DNA of 64,000 nucleotides from Aphodoplasma sp045541115 (GTDB lineage: Bacteria; Bacillota; Clostridia; UBA1381; UMGS1253), in assembly GCA_045541115.1 (NCBI GenBank), contig JAZQIM010000015.1, positions 1 to 64,000 of the forward strand, given 5' to 3'. Position numbers and translations under genes: made by a program. Shown here piece by piece: positions 31,549-39,509 of this stretch (position 1 is the first letter of the stretch; the number at the start of each line of letters is the position of its first letter). A model generated the notes under the pieces. The model searched no databases. It was given only the letters and a program-made list of their open reading frames with translations, and was not told where the DNA came from.

Positions 31549-33840
31549 TTATTTATTATTATCCTCATTGCGAATCTGTACTCTGCGGATTTTTCCGCTG
31601 ATAGTTTTCGGAAGTTCATCTACAAATTCAACTATTCTCGGATATTTATACGGCGCCGTATTTTCCTTTACATAGTTTTGTACCTGCACCTTTAGCTCAT
31701 CGCTTTTTGGCGTTCCCGCAGTAAGCACAATCGTAGCCTTTACAACCTGGCCTCTAATCGGATCCGGAACACCTGTGATTGCACACTCTAAAACGTATGG
31801 AAGCTCCATGATTACATTCTCGATTTCAAAAGGTCCGATTCTGTAGCCCGACGATTTTATTACATCGTCTATTCTGCCTACATACCACAAATATCCATCC
31901 TCATCCTGTGTAGCCTGGTCGCCAGTATGATAATATCCGTCATACCACACTTCGCTCGTTTTTTCTTCATCGTTATAATATCCTTTAAACAGACCGCACG
32001 GGATTTTTTCGGATGTCTTTATGCAAATTTCTCCCGTTTCGCCGGGTTTACACGGCTTGCCGTCAGGATTAAGAAGCTTAACATCGTAAAGCGGGCTCGG
32101 ATATCCCATAGAACCGGATTTCGGTGTTGTACCAACAAAATTACCAATTACAAGCGTTGTTTCTGTCTGACCGAACGCCTCCATAATTGTAAGACCCGTC
32201 GCTTTTTTAAACTGCACTAAAACCTCAGGATTCAACGCTTCGCCGGCAGTCGTCGCATACTGAATTGAAGAAAGGTCATATTTTGACAAATCTTCTTTAA
32301 TAAAAAATCTATACATTGTCGGTGGCGCACAGAAGGTTGTAATATTATACTTTGCAAACATCGGCAAAATATCATCTGCATGGAAACGATCAAAGTCATA
32401 TGTAAACACTGCAGCCTCACACAGCCACTGACCATATAATTTTCCCCACAGTGCTTTTCCCCAGCCTGTATCAGAAATCGTAAAATGAAGTCCGTCAGGA
32501 TTTACATTGTGCCAATATTTTGCAGTAATATAATGTCCAAGCGGATATTTATGCGAATGTGCCGCAATTCTCGGATAACCCGTTGTTCCGGATGTGAAAA
32601 GCATAAGCATTGTGTCGTCGCCGCATGCCGAGTCCGGTTTTCTTTCATATGTGCTGCTGCACAAAAGCATTTCTTCATTAAAATCGTGCCAGCCATCTTT
32701 TTTGCCGCCCACTAAAATTTTAATCATGTCAGGATAATCCTTTGATGCGCGCTGTGCACTGTCAGAAACATCGCCGTCAGCCGTACACACAATCGCCTTA
32801 ACGCCTGCCGCTTCGTAGCGGTATGTAAAGTCATGTTCTGCAAGCTGATTTGTCGCAGGAATTACAATTGCACCAATCTTATGAAGCGCAAGCACGCTAA
32901 ACCAGAACTGATAATGACGCTTTAATACAAGCATAACGCGGTCACCTTTTTTAATTCCAAGCGACTCAAAATAGTTCGCCGTCATCGACGAAAACTTTTT
33001 CATATCACCAAAGGTAAATGTGTGTGAGTTTTTATTGTTTCCTACCCATACCATTGCCCTTCTGTCAGGCTCTCTTTGCGCAATTTTATCAACGCAGTCA
33101 AACGCAAAATTAAATTTGTCCTCATTTTTAAACGATATCTGCTCGATAACCCCATTTTCATCTGTTTGAGTTTCAATAAAGTTAGATACAACCGTCTTTT
33201 TAGTTTCTTTTTTTGCATCAGGAATACTGCTTTGCTCCATTATCGGCTCATGTGTTTCATCAGCGCCTGTATTTAATACGATAGCATAAAATACTGCCGG
33301 CTTGCCGTTTATTGCAACCATTCCATGCGGTTTTGAAGAATCGTAATACACCGAGTCACCCGCATTGAGCGTTTCTATATGCTTTCCTATCTGAATTTTT
33401 ATGCTTCCTTCAATCATTATGTCCATTTCCTGTCCGGCATGCGTCGAAAGCTTAATCGGTTTTTCTTCGTCATCTGCCGAATATGGAAGAGTCACTTTAA
33501 ATGGCTCGGCAATTTTATTTTTAAATCCGGGCGCAAGATTTTTGTAATCAAATCCCGAACGTCTTGCAATCGGGAGACCTTCTCCTGCTCTTACAACAGT
33601 ATACCCTGAAAGTGTCGGTGCAGAACCAGTCAATATATCCGTCGGGTCAACATGACAACACTTTGCCACTTTATATATAAAAGTAAAACTAAAGTCACTT
33701 TCGCCCGCTTCGTATTTTTTGTATTCTTCAACAGAAACATCAGTGTTATGTGCCATCTGTTCAATACTGTATCCCTGTATCTCACGAAGCTCCCTTATTC
33801 TTTGTGCAGTTTGTTTTATCTGATTTAATTCTTCATGCAT
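31549..33840 (-). CDS. HTH-cupin-acyl-CoA synthetase fusion protein
   Basis: 763-residue three-part protein. Residues about 9-71 are an XRE-type helix-turn-helix (IRELREIQGYSIEQMAHNTD ... AKCCHVDPTDILTG). Residues about 105-190 are a cupin (STHAGQEMDIMIEGSIKIQIG ... NAGDSVYYDSSKPHGM). The remainder is an AMP-forming acyl-CoA synthetase: P-loop LFTSGTTGYPRIAAHSH, motif AFGQTETT, YHTGDQATQDEDGYLWYVGR and the C-terminal catalytic Lys region LPKTISGKIRRVQIR. HTH-cupin regulators are normally about 180 residues; here one is joined in frame to a complete enzyme. The acyl substrate is unknown; the catalytic half resembles medium-chain or aryl-CoA synthetases. Upstream there is only a weak promoter (TTTTCA, 17 bases, TATCAT at 33913-33885). 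Confidence 0.9.
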   Translation of the reverse strand: MHEELNQIKQTAQRIRELREIQGYSIEQMAHNTDVSVEEYKKYEAGESDFSFTFIYKVAKCCHVDPTDILTGSAPTLSGYTVVRAGEGLPIARRSGFDYKNLAPGFKNKIAEPFKVTLPYSADDEEKPIKLSTHAGQEMDIMIEGSIKIQIGKHIETLNAGDSVYYDSSKPHGMVAINGKPAVFYAIVLNTGADETHEPIMEQSSIPDAKKETKKTVVSNFIETQTDENGVIEQISFKNEDKFNFAFDCVDKIAQREPDRRAMVWVGNNKNSHTFTFGDMKKFSSMTANYFESLGIKKGDRVMLVLKRHYQFWFSVLALHKIGAIVIPATNQLAEHDFTYRYEAAGVKAIVCTADGDVSDSAQRASKDYPDMIKILVGGKKDGWHDFNEEMLLCSSTYERKPDSACGDDTMLMLFTSGTTGYPRIAAHSHKYPLGHYITAKYWHNVNPDGLHFTISDTGWGKALWGKLYGQWLCEAAVFTYDFDRFHADDILPMFAKYNITTFCAPPTMYRFFIKEDLSKYDLSSIQYATTAGEALNPEVLVQFKKATGLTIMEAFGQTETTLVIGNFVGTTPKSGSMGYPSPLYDVKLLNPDGKPCKPGETGEICIKTSEKIPCGLFKGYYNDEEKTSEVWYDGYYHTGDQATQDEDGYLWYVGRIDDVIKSSGYRIGPFEIENVIMELPYVLECAITGVPDPIRGQVVKATIVLTAGTPKSDELKVQVQNYVKENTAPYKYPRIVEFVDELPKTISGKIRRVQIRNEDNNK

Positions 33841-34025
33841 CGCTTTTCTCCCCTTCCTTAATGCCTGATATTCTATCCGCTATTATGATAACATATGTAT
33901 ATTGTTTTGAAAAGATTTTTTTCATAATCAACACGAAACTGATTGGAAATAATTTGAAAAAAGCAATAAACGTGTGTTTTTTGTTCTTTTTCTAATCACA
34001 TAACACATAAATAAATAAAAAAGCC

Positions 34026-34054
34026 TTGCATATAAAGGTAAAATAGGTTAAAAT
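34026..34054 (+). promoter_or_regulatory. Promoter of pgi
   Basis: TTGCAT (34026-34031), 17-base spacer, TAAAAT (34049-34054). Confidence 0.65.
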
Positions 34055-34090
34055 TTAAAAAGAAAAATTTATGACGAAAGGATGTTTATT

Positions 34091-35437
34091 ATGGGTTCAA
34101 TAAGCTTTGATTATTCAAAAGCAAAGGATTTTATCTCATCATACGAGGTTGATTTTTTAGCTGAAACAGCGAAAGTTTGCCACGATCAACTACACTCAAA
34201 AACAGGTGCAGGAAACGATTTTACAGGTTGGGTTGACCTCCCGGTAAACTATGACAAAGATGAATTTGCGCGCATTAAAAAAGCCGCTCAGAAAATAAAG
34301 GACGATTCCGACGTATTGGTTGTAATTGGCATTGGCGGTTCATATCTCGGCGCCCGTGCCGTTATCGATGCTCTTCGCCACACATTCTATAACTGTGTTG
34401 ACAAAAGCGTACGCAAAACTCCCGAAATATACTTTGCAGGAAACTCTATAAGTCCCACATATCTTGCTGACCTTATAGATGTAATCGGCGAGCGTGATTT
34501 CTCGCTTAATATCATTTCAAAATCAGGTACAACGACAGAGCCTGCTGTTGCTTTCCGTGTTTTAAAAGAGCTTTGCGAAAAGAAATATGGCAAAGAAGGC
34601 GCAAAAAACAGAATCTATGCTACTACAGATAAAGCACGCGGCGCACTTAAGGCGCTATGCGACGAGGAAGGCTACGAAACATTTGTTATTCCTGATGATG
34701 TCGGCGGACGTTATTCTGTATTGACAGCAGTTGGTCTTTTACCCATCGCAGTCAGTGGCGCAGACATTGATAAGCTTATGGCAGGTGCATATGAAGGCTA
34801 TGAAGAATACAAAAACCCATCTTTATCTGAAAATATGTGCTACCAGTATGCAGCTGTAAGAAACGCTTTATACCGCAAGGGAAAAAGCATCGAGATGGTA
34901 ATAAATTACGAACCATGTCTGCATTATTTTTCAGAATGGTTTAAACAGCTCTACGGCGAAAGCGAAGGCAAAGACGGCAAGGGTATCTTCCCTGCTGCCG
35001 CAGATTTTTCGACCGACCTTCATTCCATGGGACAGTACATTCAGGACGGTCAGCGCATTTTATTTGAAACAGTATTGTCGGTTGAAAATTCACGCCGCGA
35101 CATTACAATCAAGGAAGACAGCGCAAATGTGGACGGACTTAATTTCCTTGCCGGTAAGACAATGGATTTTGTAAACAAAAAAGCTTATGAAGGAACAATA
35201 CTTGCGCATACAGACGGCGCCGTTCCAAATCTTGTTATAAAGATTGATCGTCTTGACGAATTCTGCCTTGGAAAGCTCATTTACTTCTTCGAAAAAGCAT
35301 GCGGTATAAGCGGTTACCTTCTCGGCGTAAATCCGTTTAATCAACCCGGCGTTGAAGCATATAAGAAAAATATGTTTGCACTTTTAGGAAAACCCGGCTA
35401 TGAAAGCGAAAAAGAAGCTCTTGAAAAAAGACTATAA
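34091..35437 (+). CDS. pgi: Glucose-6-phosphate isomerase
   Basis: Interconverts glucose 6-phosphate and fructose 6-phosphate. Family motifs: VIGIGGSYLGARAVIDAL (sugar-phosphate site), ISKSGTTTEPAVAFRVL, and the C-terminal GYLLGVNPFNQPGVEAYK containing the conserved Gln and the catalytic Lys. Of the two ATGs, the second at 34091 is chosen because AAAGG lies nine bases before it and abuts the first; 448 residues. Single gene with its own promoter. Confidence 0.97.
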   Translation: MGSISFDYSKAKDFISSYEVDFLAETAKVCHDQLHSKTGAGNDFTGWVDLPVNYDKDEFARIKKAAQKIKDDSDVLVVIGIGGSYLGARAVIDALRHTFYNCVDKSVRKTPEIYFAGNSISPTYLADLIDVIGERDFSLNIISKSGTTTEPAVAFRVLKELCEKKYGKEGAKNRIYATTDKARGALKALCDEEGYETFVIPDDVGGRYSVLTAVGLLPIAVSGADIDKLMAGAYEGYEEYKNPSLSENMCYQYAAVRNALYRKGKSIEMVINYEPCLHYFSEWFKQLYGESEGKDGKGIFPAAADFSTDLHSMGQYIQDGQRILFETVLSVENSRRDITIKEDSANVDGLNFLAGKTMDFVNKKAYEGTILAHTDGAVPNLVIKIDRLDEFCLGKLIYFFEKACGISGYLLGVNPFNQPGVEAYKKNMFALLGKPGYESEKEALEKRL

Positions 35438-35511
35438 TTGAGTTTTTTAGGTATTTACTTCTTATTTTTGATGTTTTGTCATTGTTTTGTAATAAAAATA
35501 CAAAGAATTGC

Positions 35512-35540
35512 TTGCAAATTTTAATTTTATATAGTATGCT
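35512..35540 (+). promoter_or_regulatory. Promoter of the small P-loop gene
   Basis: TTGCAA (35512-35517), 17-base spacer, TATGCT (35535-35540). Confidence 0.55.
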
Positions 35541-35576
35541 TATTATATAGAAACTATTTAAAGGAGGCAGATTTAT

Positions 35577-35987
35577 ATGATAAAAGTACTTATCGGCAAA
35601 AAAGGTAGCGGCAAAACAAAAACCCTTATTGATAGTGTCAACGCTTCAGTTGCAGAAGCTAATGGTGATATTGTTTTTATCAGCTCTGACACAAAAAGAC
35701 ATATCTATGATATAGCTCACAAGGTTCGCATGGTTGATACAGCGGAGTTCTCATTAAAATCGTATGACGAATTTTTTGGCTTTTTGTGCGGTTTAATTTC
35801 AAACAACTTTGACATATCAAATATTTATATTGACAGTATATTTAAGATTGTCGGCACAGAGCTTGATGGACTCGGAAAGTTTTTTGCTGATATCGAAGGC
35901 CTTGCAAAGAAGTTTAACATTTCGTTCTTGTTTACAATAAGCATCGATACCAAGGATGCTCCTGACTACGTAAAAAAGTACGTATAA
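35577..35987 (+). CDS. Small P-loop ATPase-like protein of unknown function
   Basis: 136-residue protein starting MIKVLIGKKGSGKTKTLID, a Walker A loop at residues 7-14. A Walker B-like strand follows at IYIDSIFKIV, and a further strand ends in FLFTISIDTK, so the fold is a minimal RecA/ParA-like core. There is no DNA-binding or membrane part. It is not a recognisable kinase. Ribosome site AAGGAGG precedes the ATG. Function unknown; it has its own promoter and a hairpin after it. Confidence 0.75.
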   Translation: MIKVLIGKKGSGKTKTLIDSVNASVAEANGDIVFISSDTKRHIYDIAHKVRMVDTAEFSLKSYDEFFGFLCGLISNNFDISNIYIDSIFKIVGTELDGLGKFFADIEGLAKKFNISFLFTISIDTKDAPDYVKKYV

Positions 35988-36023
35988 TACGCTAAAAGCA
36001 AAATCTAATTTTATGCTTACATC

Positions 36024-36048
36024 GGCGGAAAGCTAATAGCTTTCCGCC
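36024..36048 (+). terminator. Perfect 11-bp hairpin between the P-loop gene and thrC
   Basis: GGCGGAAAGCT-AAT-AGCTTTCCGCC; a T-run (TCTTTTTG) begins only about nine bases later, so this is a weak terminator or an mRNA-stabilising hairpin. Confidence 0.5.
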
Positions 36049-36102
36049 CGCAGTGTCTTTTTGACATAAATAAGTTTTGTAAATCCGCTTGGAGGTTAAT
36101 TT

Positions 36103-37605
36103 ATGCATTACAGCAGTACAAGAGATAACTCAATTAAAATCAGCTCATCACAGGCAATCAAAACAGGTCTTTCAAAAGATGGCGGACTTTTCGTACCGGA
36201 AAATTTGCCTCTCCTTACTCAAAACGAGATTGAAAGTCTTGTGGATATGTCATATAACGACAGAGCAGTCTTTGTTTTGTCAAAATTTCTGACAGATTTT
36301 GATTTGTTTGAAATAAAGGAATGTGTTGACCTTGCATACAACAAGGAGAAATTCGAAACCGAAAGCATTGCTCCTGTATACAAGCTAAACAATAACGTAT
36401 ACTTCCTTGAGCTATGGCACGGTCCTACCTGTGCTTTCAAGGATATGGCGTTGCAGATTCTTCCCCACCTTCTTACAAAATCAATGCAAAAATGCGGCAG
36501 CGACAAAGAATGTGTAATTTTGGTTGCAACATCAGGCGATACAGGAAAAGCTGCTCTCGAAGGATTTAAAGATGTTAACAAAACAAGAATTTTTGTTTTC
36601 TATCCTGAGCGCGGCGTAAGCGAAATCCAGAAGCTACAAATGATTACACAAGAAGGTAACAATGTCGGCGTCGCAGCCGTTGTCGGCAACTTTGACGATG
36701 CACAGACAGGTGTAAAGAAGATTTTTACAAACAAAGATTATTCCGATCACCTTGCGCTTAACGGTTTTGAGCTTTCAAGTGCAAACTCAATTAACTGGGG
36801 ACGTCTCGTACCGCAGATAGTTTACTATTTCTCTGCATATGCAGACCTTGTAAAAAGCGGCGAAATTACTTTTGGCGATAAGATAAACTTTACCGTTCCT
36901 ACAGGAAACTTTGGAAATATCTTAGCCGCGTACTATGCAAAGAAAATGGGTCTTCCTGTAAATAAGCTTATATGCGCATCAAATGAAAACAACGTTTTGA
37001 CCGAGTTTATAAACACAGGTGTGTATGATAAAAACAGAGATTTCCATACAACCATCTCGCCGTCTATGGACATTTTAGTTTCAAGCAATCTCGAGCGTTT
37101 GCTCTATGATTTGACAGATTGTGACGACGCAAAAATAAATGAGTATATGAATGCACTTGCATCTGACGGAAAATACATAGTAAGCGGAGATTTACTTGAC
37201 AAAATCAAATCCACTTTCTATGCAAACTTCTGTGATGACGATGCAGCGATGAAAACTATCAAAGATACAAACGATGAATACTGCTACGTCATGGATACTC
37301 ATACAGCAGTCGGTAAATGTGTATATGATAAATACGTATCGGAAACCGGCGATAATACAAAAACAGTTATCGCCTCTACTGCAAGTCCGTTTAAGTTTAA
37401 TCAAAGTGTTTTAATTGCTCTTGAAGGACTACCGAGCGTTGCAGGCAAAAACGAATTCGAGCTTTTGGATATTCTCTCTCAAAAAAGCAACATGCGTATT
37501 CCAAAATCTCTTTCCGAGCTTAAGTCAAAGCCTCGACTGTTCGATATAAGCTGCGACAAAAAGCAAATGCAGCAGGTTGTAAGCGAATTTTTAAAAATAG
37601 AATAG
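36103..37605 (+). CDS. thrC: Threonine synthase
   Basis: PLP enzyme converting O-phosphohomoserine to threonine. The PLP Lys is in HGPTCAFKDMALQ (about residue 113), and the phosphate loop is VATSGDTGKAALEGF. N-terminal SSSQAIKTGLSKDGGLFVPE is typical of the long (about 500-residue) subfamily. GGAGG is seven bases before the ATG. No other threonine genes are in the window; a structured leader for the hyd operon begins 65 bases after its stop. Confidence 0.97.
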   Translation: MHYSSTRDNSIKISSSQAIKTGLSKDGGLFVPENLPLLTQNEIESLVDMSYNDRAVFVLSKFLTDFDLFEIKECVDLAYNKEKFETESIAPVYKLNNNVYFLELWHGPTCAFKDMALQILPHLLTKSMQKCGSDKECVILVATSGDTGKAALEGFKDVNKTRIFVFYPERGVSEIQKLQMITQEGNNVGVAAVVGNFDDAQTGVKKIFTNKDYSDHLALNGFELSSANSINWGRLVPQIVYYFSAYADLVKSGEITFGDKINFTVPTGNFGNILAAYYAKKMGLPVNKLICASNENNVLTEFINTGVYDKNRDFHTTISPSMDILVSSNLERLLYDLTDCDDAKINEYMNALASDGKYIVSGDLLDKIKSTFYANFCDDDAAMKTIKDTNDEYCYVMDTHTAVGKCVYDKYVSETGDNTKTVIASTASPFKFNQSVLIALEGLPSVAGKNEFELLDILSQKSNMRIPKSLSELKSKPRLFDISCDKKQMQQVVSEFLKIE

Positions 37606-37669
37606 CACAAACTATCCAAGCCTAAAAATGTTTTTGAGGGCAAGGAACAAATAAAAATTTTTAACAGCT

Positions 37670-37759
37670 TTCTGATACCGAGGTTTTCCAAGTTAAAAGA
37701 AGCGGCTGTAAAAAGCGCAAATTTAGTGCTTATAGTAATTAAAGCCGCGTGTATCAGAA
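37670..37759 (+). promoter_or_regulatory. Structured leader RNA (putative riboswitch-like antiterminator) of the hydrogenase maturation operon
   Basis: Three nested helices: P1 TTCTGATAC (37670-37678) with GTATCAGAA (37751-37759), 9 bp; P2 GCGGCT (37702-37707) with AGCCGC (37743-37748), 6 bp; P3 AAGCGC (37713-37718) with GTGCTT (37726-37731), 6 bp including one G-U. The 5' side between P1 and P2 is a 23-base unpaired segment with GAGGTTTTCC. The 3' strands of P1 and P2 are also the 5' arm of the following terminator, so the two folds exclude each other. I cannot match it to a named riboswitch class. Confidence 0.6.
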
Positions 37760-37780
37760 GATATGCGTGGTTTTTTGTTT
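37745..37780 (+). terminator. Leader terminator before the hydrogenase maturation operon
   Basis: 11-bp stem CCGCGTGTATC/GATATGCGTGG (three G-U pairs, loop AGAA) directly followed by TTTTTTGTTT. It lies upstream of the first gene's ribosome site, so it would control the whole operon; it could also be read as the thrC terminator. Confidence 0.75.
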
Positions 37781-37797
37781 ATTACAGGAGGTCTATC

Positions 37798-38046
37798 ATG
37801 GAAAAAAGAGTGGCACTTATTGGGATTATCATTGAAAACCCCGACTCAATTTCTCGTATAAACGATATTTTGCACGAATATTCAAACGAAATCATAGCAC
37901 GCCTCGGTGTACCGTATCGTGAGCGCGATGTGTGTATAATTAGTATAGTCGCAGATGCACCACAAGATAAAATTAGCACGCTCTCCGGCAAACTTGGAAG
38001 GCTTGATGGTGTAAATGTAAAAACTATGTATACAAAGGAAAAATAA
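37798..38046 (+). CDS. TM1266-type iron-only hydrogenase system regulator
   Basis: 82-residue ACT-like protein (MEKRVALIGIIIENPDSISR ... VSGK-type strand LSGKLGRLDGVNVKTMY) of the putative regulator family found beside [FeFe]-hydrogenase maturation genes. The family name comes from genome context; a structure (TM1266) exists but the ligand is not established. The frame is open upstream to 37726, through the terminator, but AGGAGG six bases before ATG 37798 fixes the start. First gene of the operon, directly after the structured leader. Confidence 0.9.
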   Translation: MEKRVALIGIIIENPDSISRINDILHEYSNEIIARLGVPYRERDVCIISIVADAPQDKISTLSGKLGRLDGVNVKTMYTKEK

Positions 38047-38073
38047 TATAAAAATCAGAAAGGATATGGTATT

Positions 38074-39489
38074 ATGTATAACAGCAAATCGAAAAATGCA
38101 GTTGAGTTTATCGACGACAAGGAAATTCTCGATACTATTGCATATGCAGCCGAGCACAAAAACGATAAGGCTCTAATCGAAGAAATCCTTAACAAAGCAG
38201 CAAACTACCACGGCCTTAATCACAGAGAAGCCGCTGTTTTATTAGAATGTGACGAGCCGGAGTTACTCGAAAAAATATATACACTTGCACAGGAAGTAAA
38301 AGAAAAAATTTACGGCAAACGAATCGTTATGTTTGCTCCTCTTTACCTTTCAAACTACTGTGTAAACGAGTGCCGCTACTGCCCGTACCACTACTCTAAC
38401 AATCATATCTGCCGCAAAAAACTTACCCAGGAAGAAATCAAGGCAGAGGTTATTGCTCTGCAGGATATGGGACACAAGCGTCTTGCCCTTGAGACAGGCG
38501 AAGACCCTGTAAACTGCCCTATCGACTATGTACTCGAAAGCATAAAGACGATTTACTCCGTCAAACACAAAAACGGCGAGATACGCCGTGTCAACATCAA
38601 TATTGCTGCAACGACTGTTGAAAACTACAGAAAACTTAAAGACGCAGGAATCGGCACATATATTCTCTTCCAGGAAACATACCATAAGCCGACATATGAA
38701 TACCTTCATCCGAAGGGTCCAAAACACAATTATGCTTATCATACAGAGGCTATGGACAGAGCTATGGAAGGCGGGATTGATGATGTGGGTATCGGTGTAT
38801 TGTTCGGTCTTTATCAGTACAGATATGACTTTGTCGGACTTCTTCTCCACGCCCAGCACCTCGAAGATACACACGGCGTAGGCCCGCACACAATCAGTGT
38901 ACCGCGTATACGTCCGGCAGATGATGTCGATGTAAATGAATTTCCAAATGCAATAACAGACGAACTTTTTAAAAAAATTGTCGCTATACTCCGTTTGACA
39001 GTCCCCTACACCGGAATTATAATTTCTACACGTGAAAGCACACAAAGCCGTGCTGAAGTTCTGAAGGTAGGCGTTTCGCAAATTAGCGGAGCTTCGCGCA
39101 CAACTGTAGGCGGATATATAAGCGATGAACCTGAAGAAGATACAGCGCAATTTGAAGTTAATGATACGCGTCCGCTCGACGAAGTTGTACGCTGGCTTTG
39201 CACGCTTGGATACATTCCAAGCTTCTGCACAGCTTGTTATCGTTCGGGACGTACAGGCGACAGATTTATGCGACTTGCAAAATCAGGTCAGATTGCAAAT
39301 GTGTGTCAGGCAAACGCGCTTATGACGTTTAAAGAATATCTTGAAGACTATGCAAGCGATGAAACGAAGGAAATCGGCGAAAAAACACTTCTAACAGAGC
39401 TTGCGCGCATACCACACCCCGAAGTAAAAGCACAGGCACAAAAATATATTGAAGAGTTAGTTCACGGCAAACGAGATTTTAGGTTTTAG
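38074..39489 (+). CDS. hydG: [FeFe]-hydrogenase maturation radical SAM enzyme HydG
   Basis: Radical SAM tyrosine lyase that makes the CO and CN ligands of the H-cluster from tyrosine. The SAM cluster motif is CVNECRYC (CxxxCxxC, near residue 96). The second, C-terminal cluster motif is CTAC with the third Cys 22 residues later (VCQANAL), which separates HydG from the related thiamine enzyme ThiH. Length 471, normal. 28 bases after the regulator gene, with AGAAAGGA before the ATG. Confidence 0.97.
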   Translation: MYNSKSKNAVEFIDDKEILDTIAYAAEHKNDKALIEEILNKAANYHGLNHREAAVLLECDEPELLEKIYTLAQEVKEKIYGKRIVMFAPLYLSNYCVNECRYCPYHYSNNHICRKKLTQEEIKAEVIALQDMGHKRLALETGEDPVNCPIDYVLESIKTIYSVKHKNGEIRRVNINIAATTVENYRKLKDAGIGTYILFQETYHKPTYEYLHPKGPKHNYAYHTEAMDRAMEGGIDDVGIGVLFGLYQYRYDFVGLLLHAQHLEDTHGVGPHTISVPRIRPADDVDVNEFPNAITDELFKKIVAILRLTVPYTGIIISTRESTQSRAEVLKVGVSQISGASRTTVGGYISDEPEEDTAQFEVNDTRPLDEVVRWLCTLGYIPSFCTACYRSGRTGDRFMRLAKSGQIANVCQANALMTFKEYLEDYASDETKEIGEKTLLTELARIPHPEVKAQAQKYIEELVHGKRDFRF

Positions 39490-39509
39490 TTTTTGAAAGG
39501 ATATAGCTT

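Noticed and set aside
36024..36048. Repetitive extragenic palindrome family
   Set aside because: I saw no second copy of GGCGGAAAGCT in the window.
37606..37640. Hairpin GCCTAAAAATGTTTTTGAGGGC as the thrC terminator
   Set aside because: The stem is A/T-rich with mismatches and lacks a following T-run; termination is better explained by the hairpin at 37745-37780.
38350..39150. Long antisense frame (266 codons) opposite hydG
   Set aside because: Cys- and Val-rich shadow of a strongly conserved gene; no start signal.
38074..39489. ThiH (thiamine tyrosine lyase) as identity of the radical SAM gene
   Set aside because: The C-terminal CTAC plus Cys 22 residues later, and the hydF and TM1266 neighbours, mark it as HydG.
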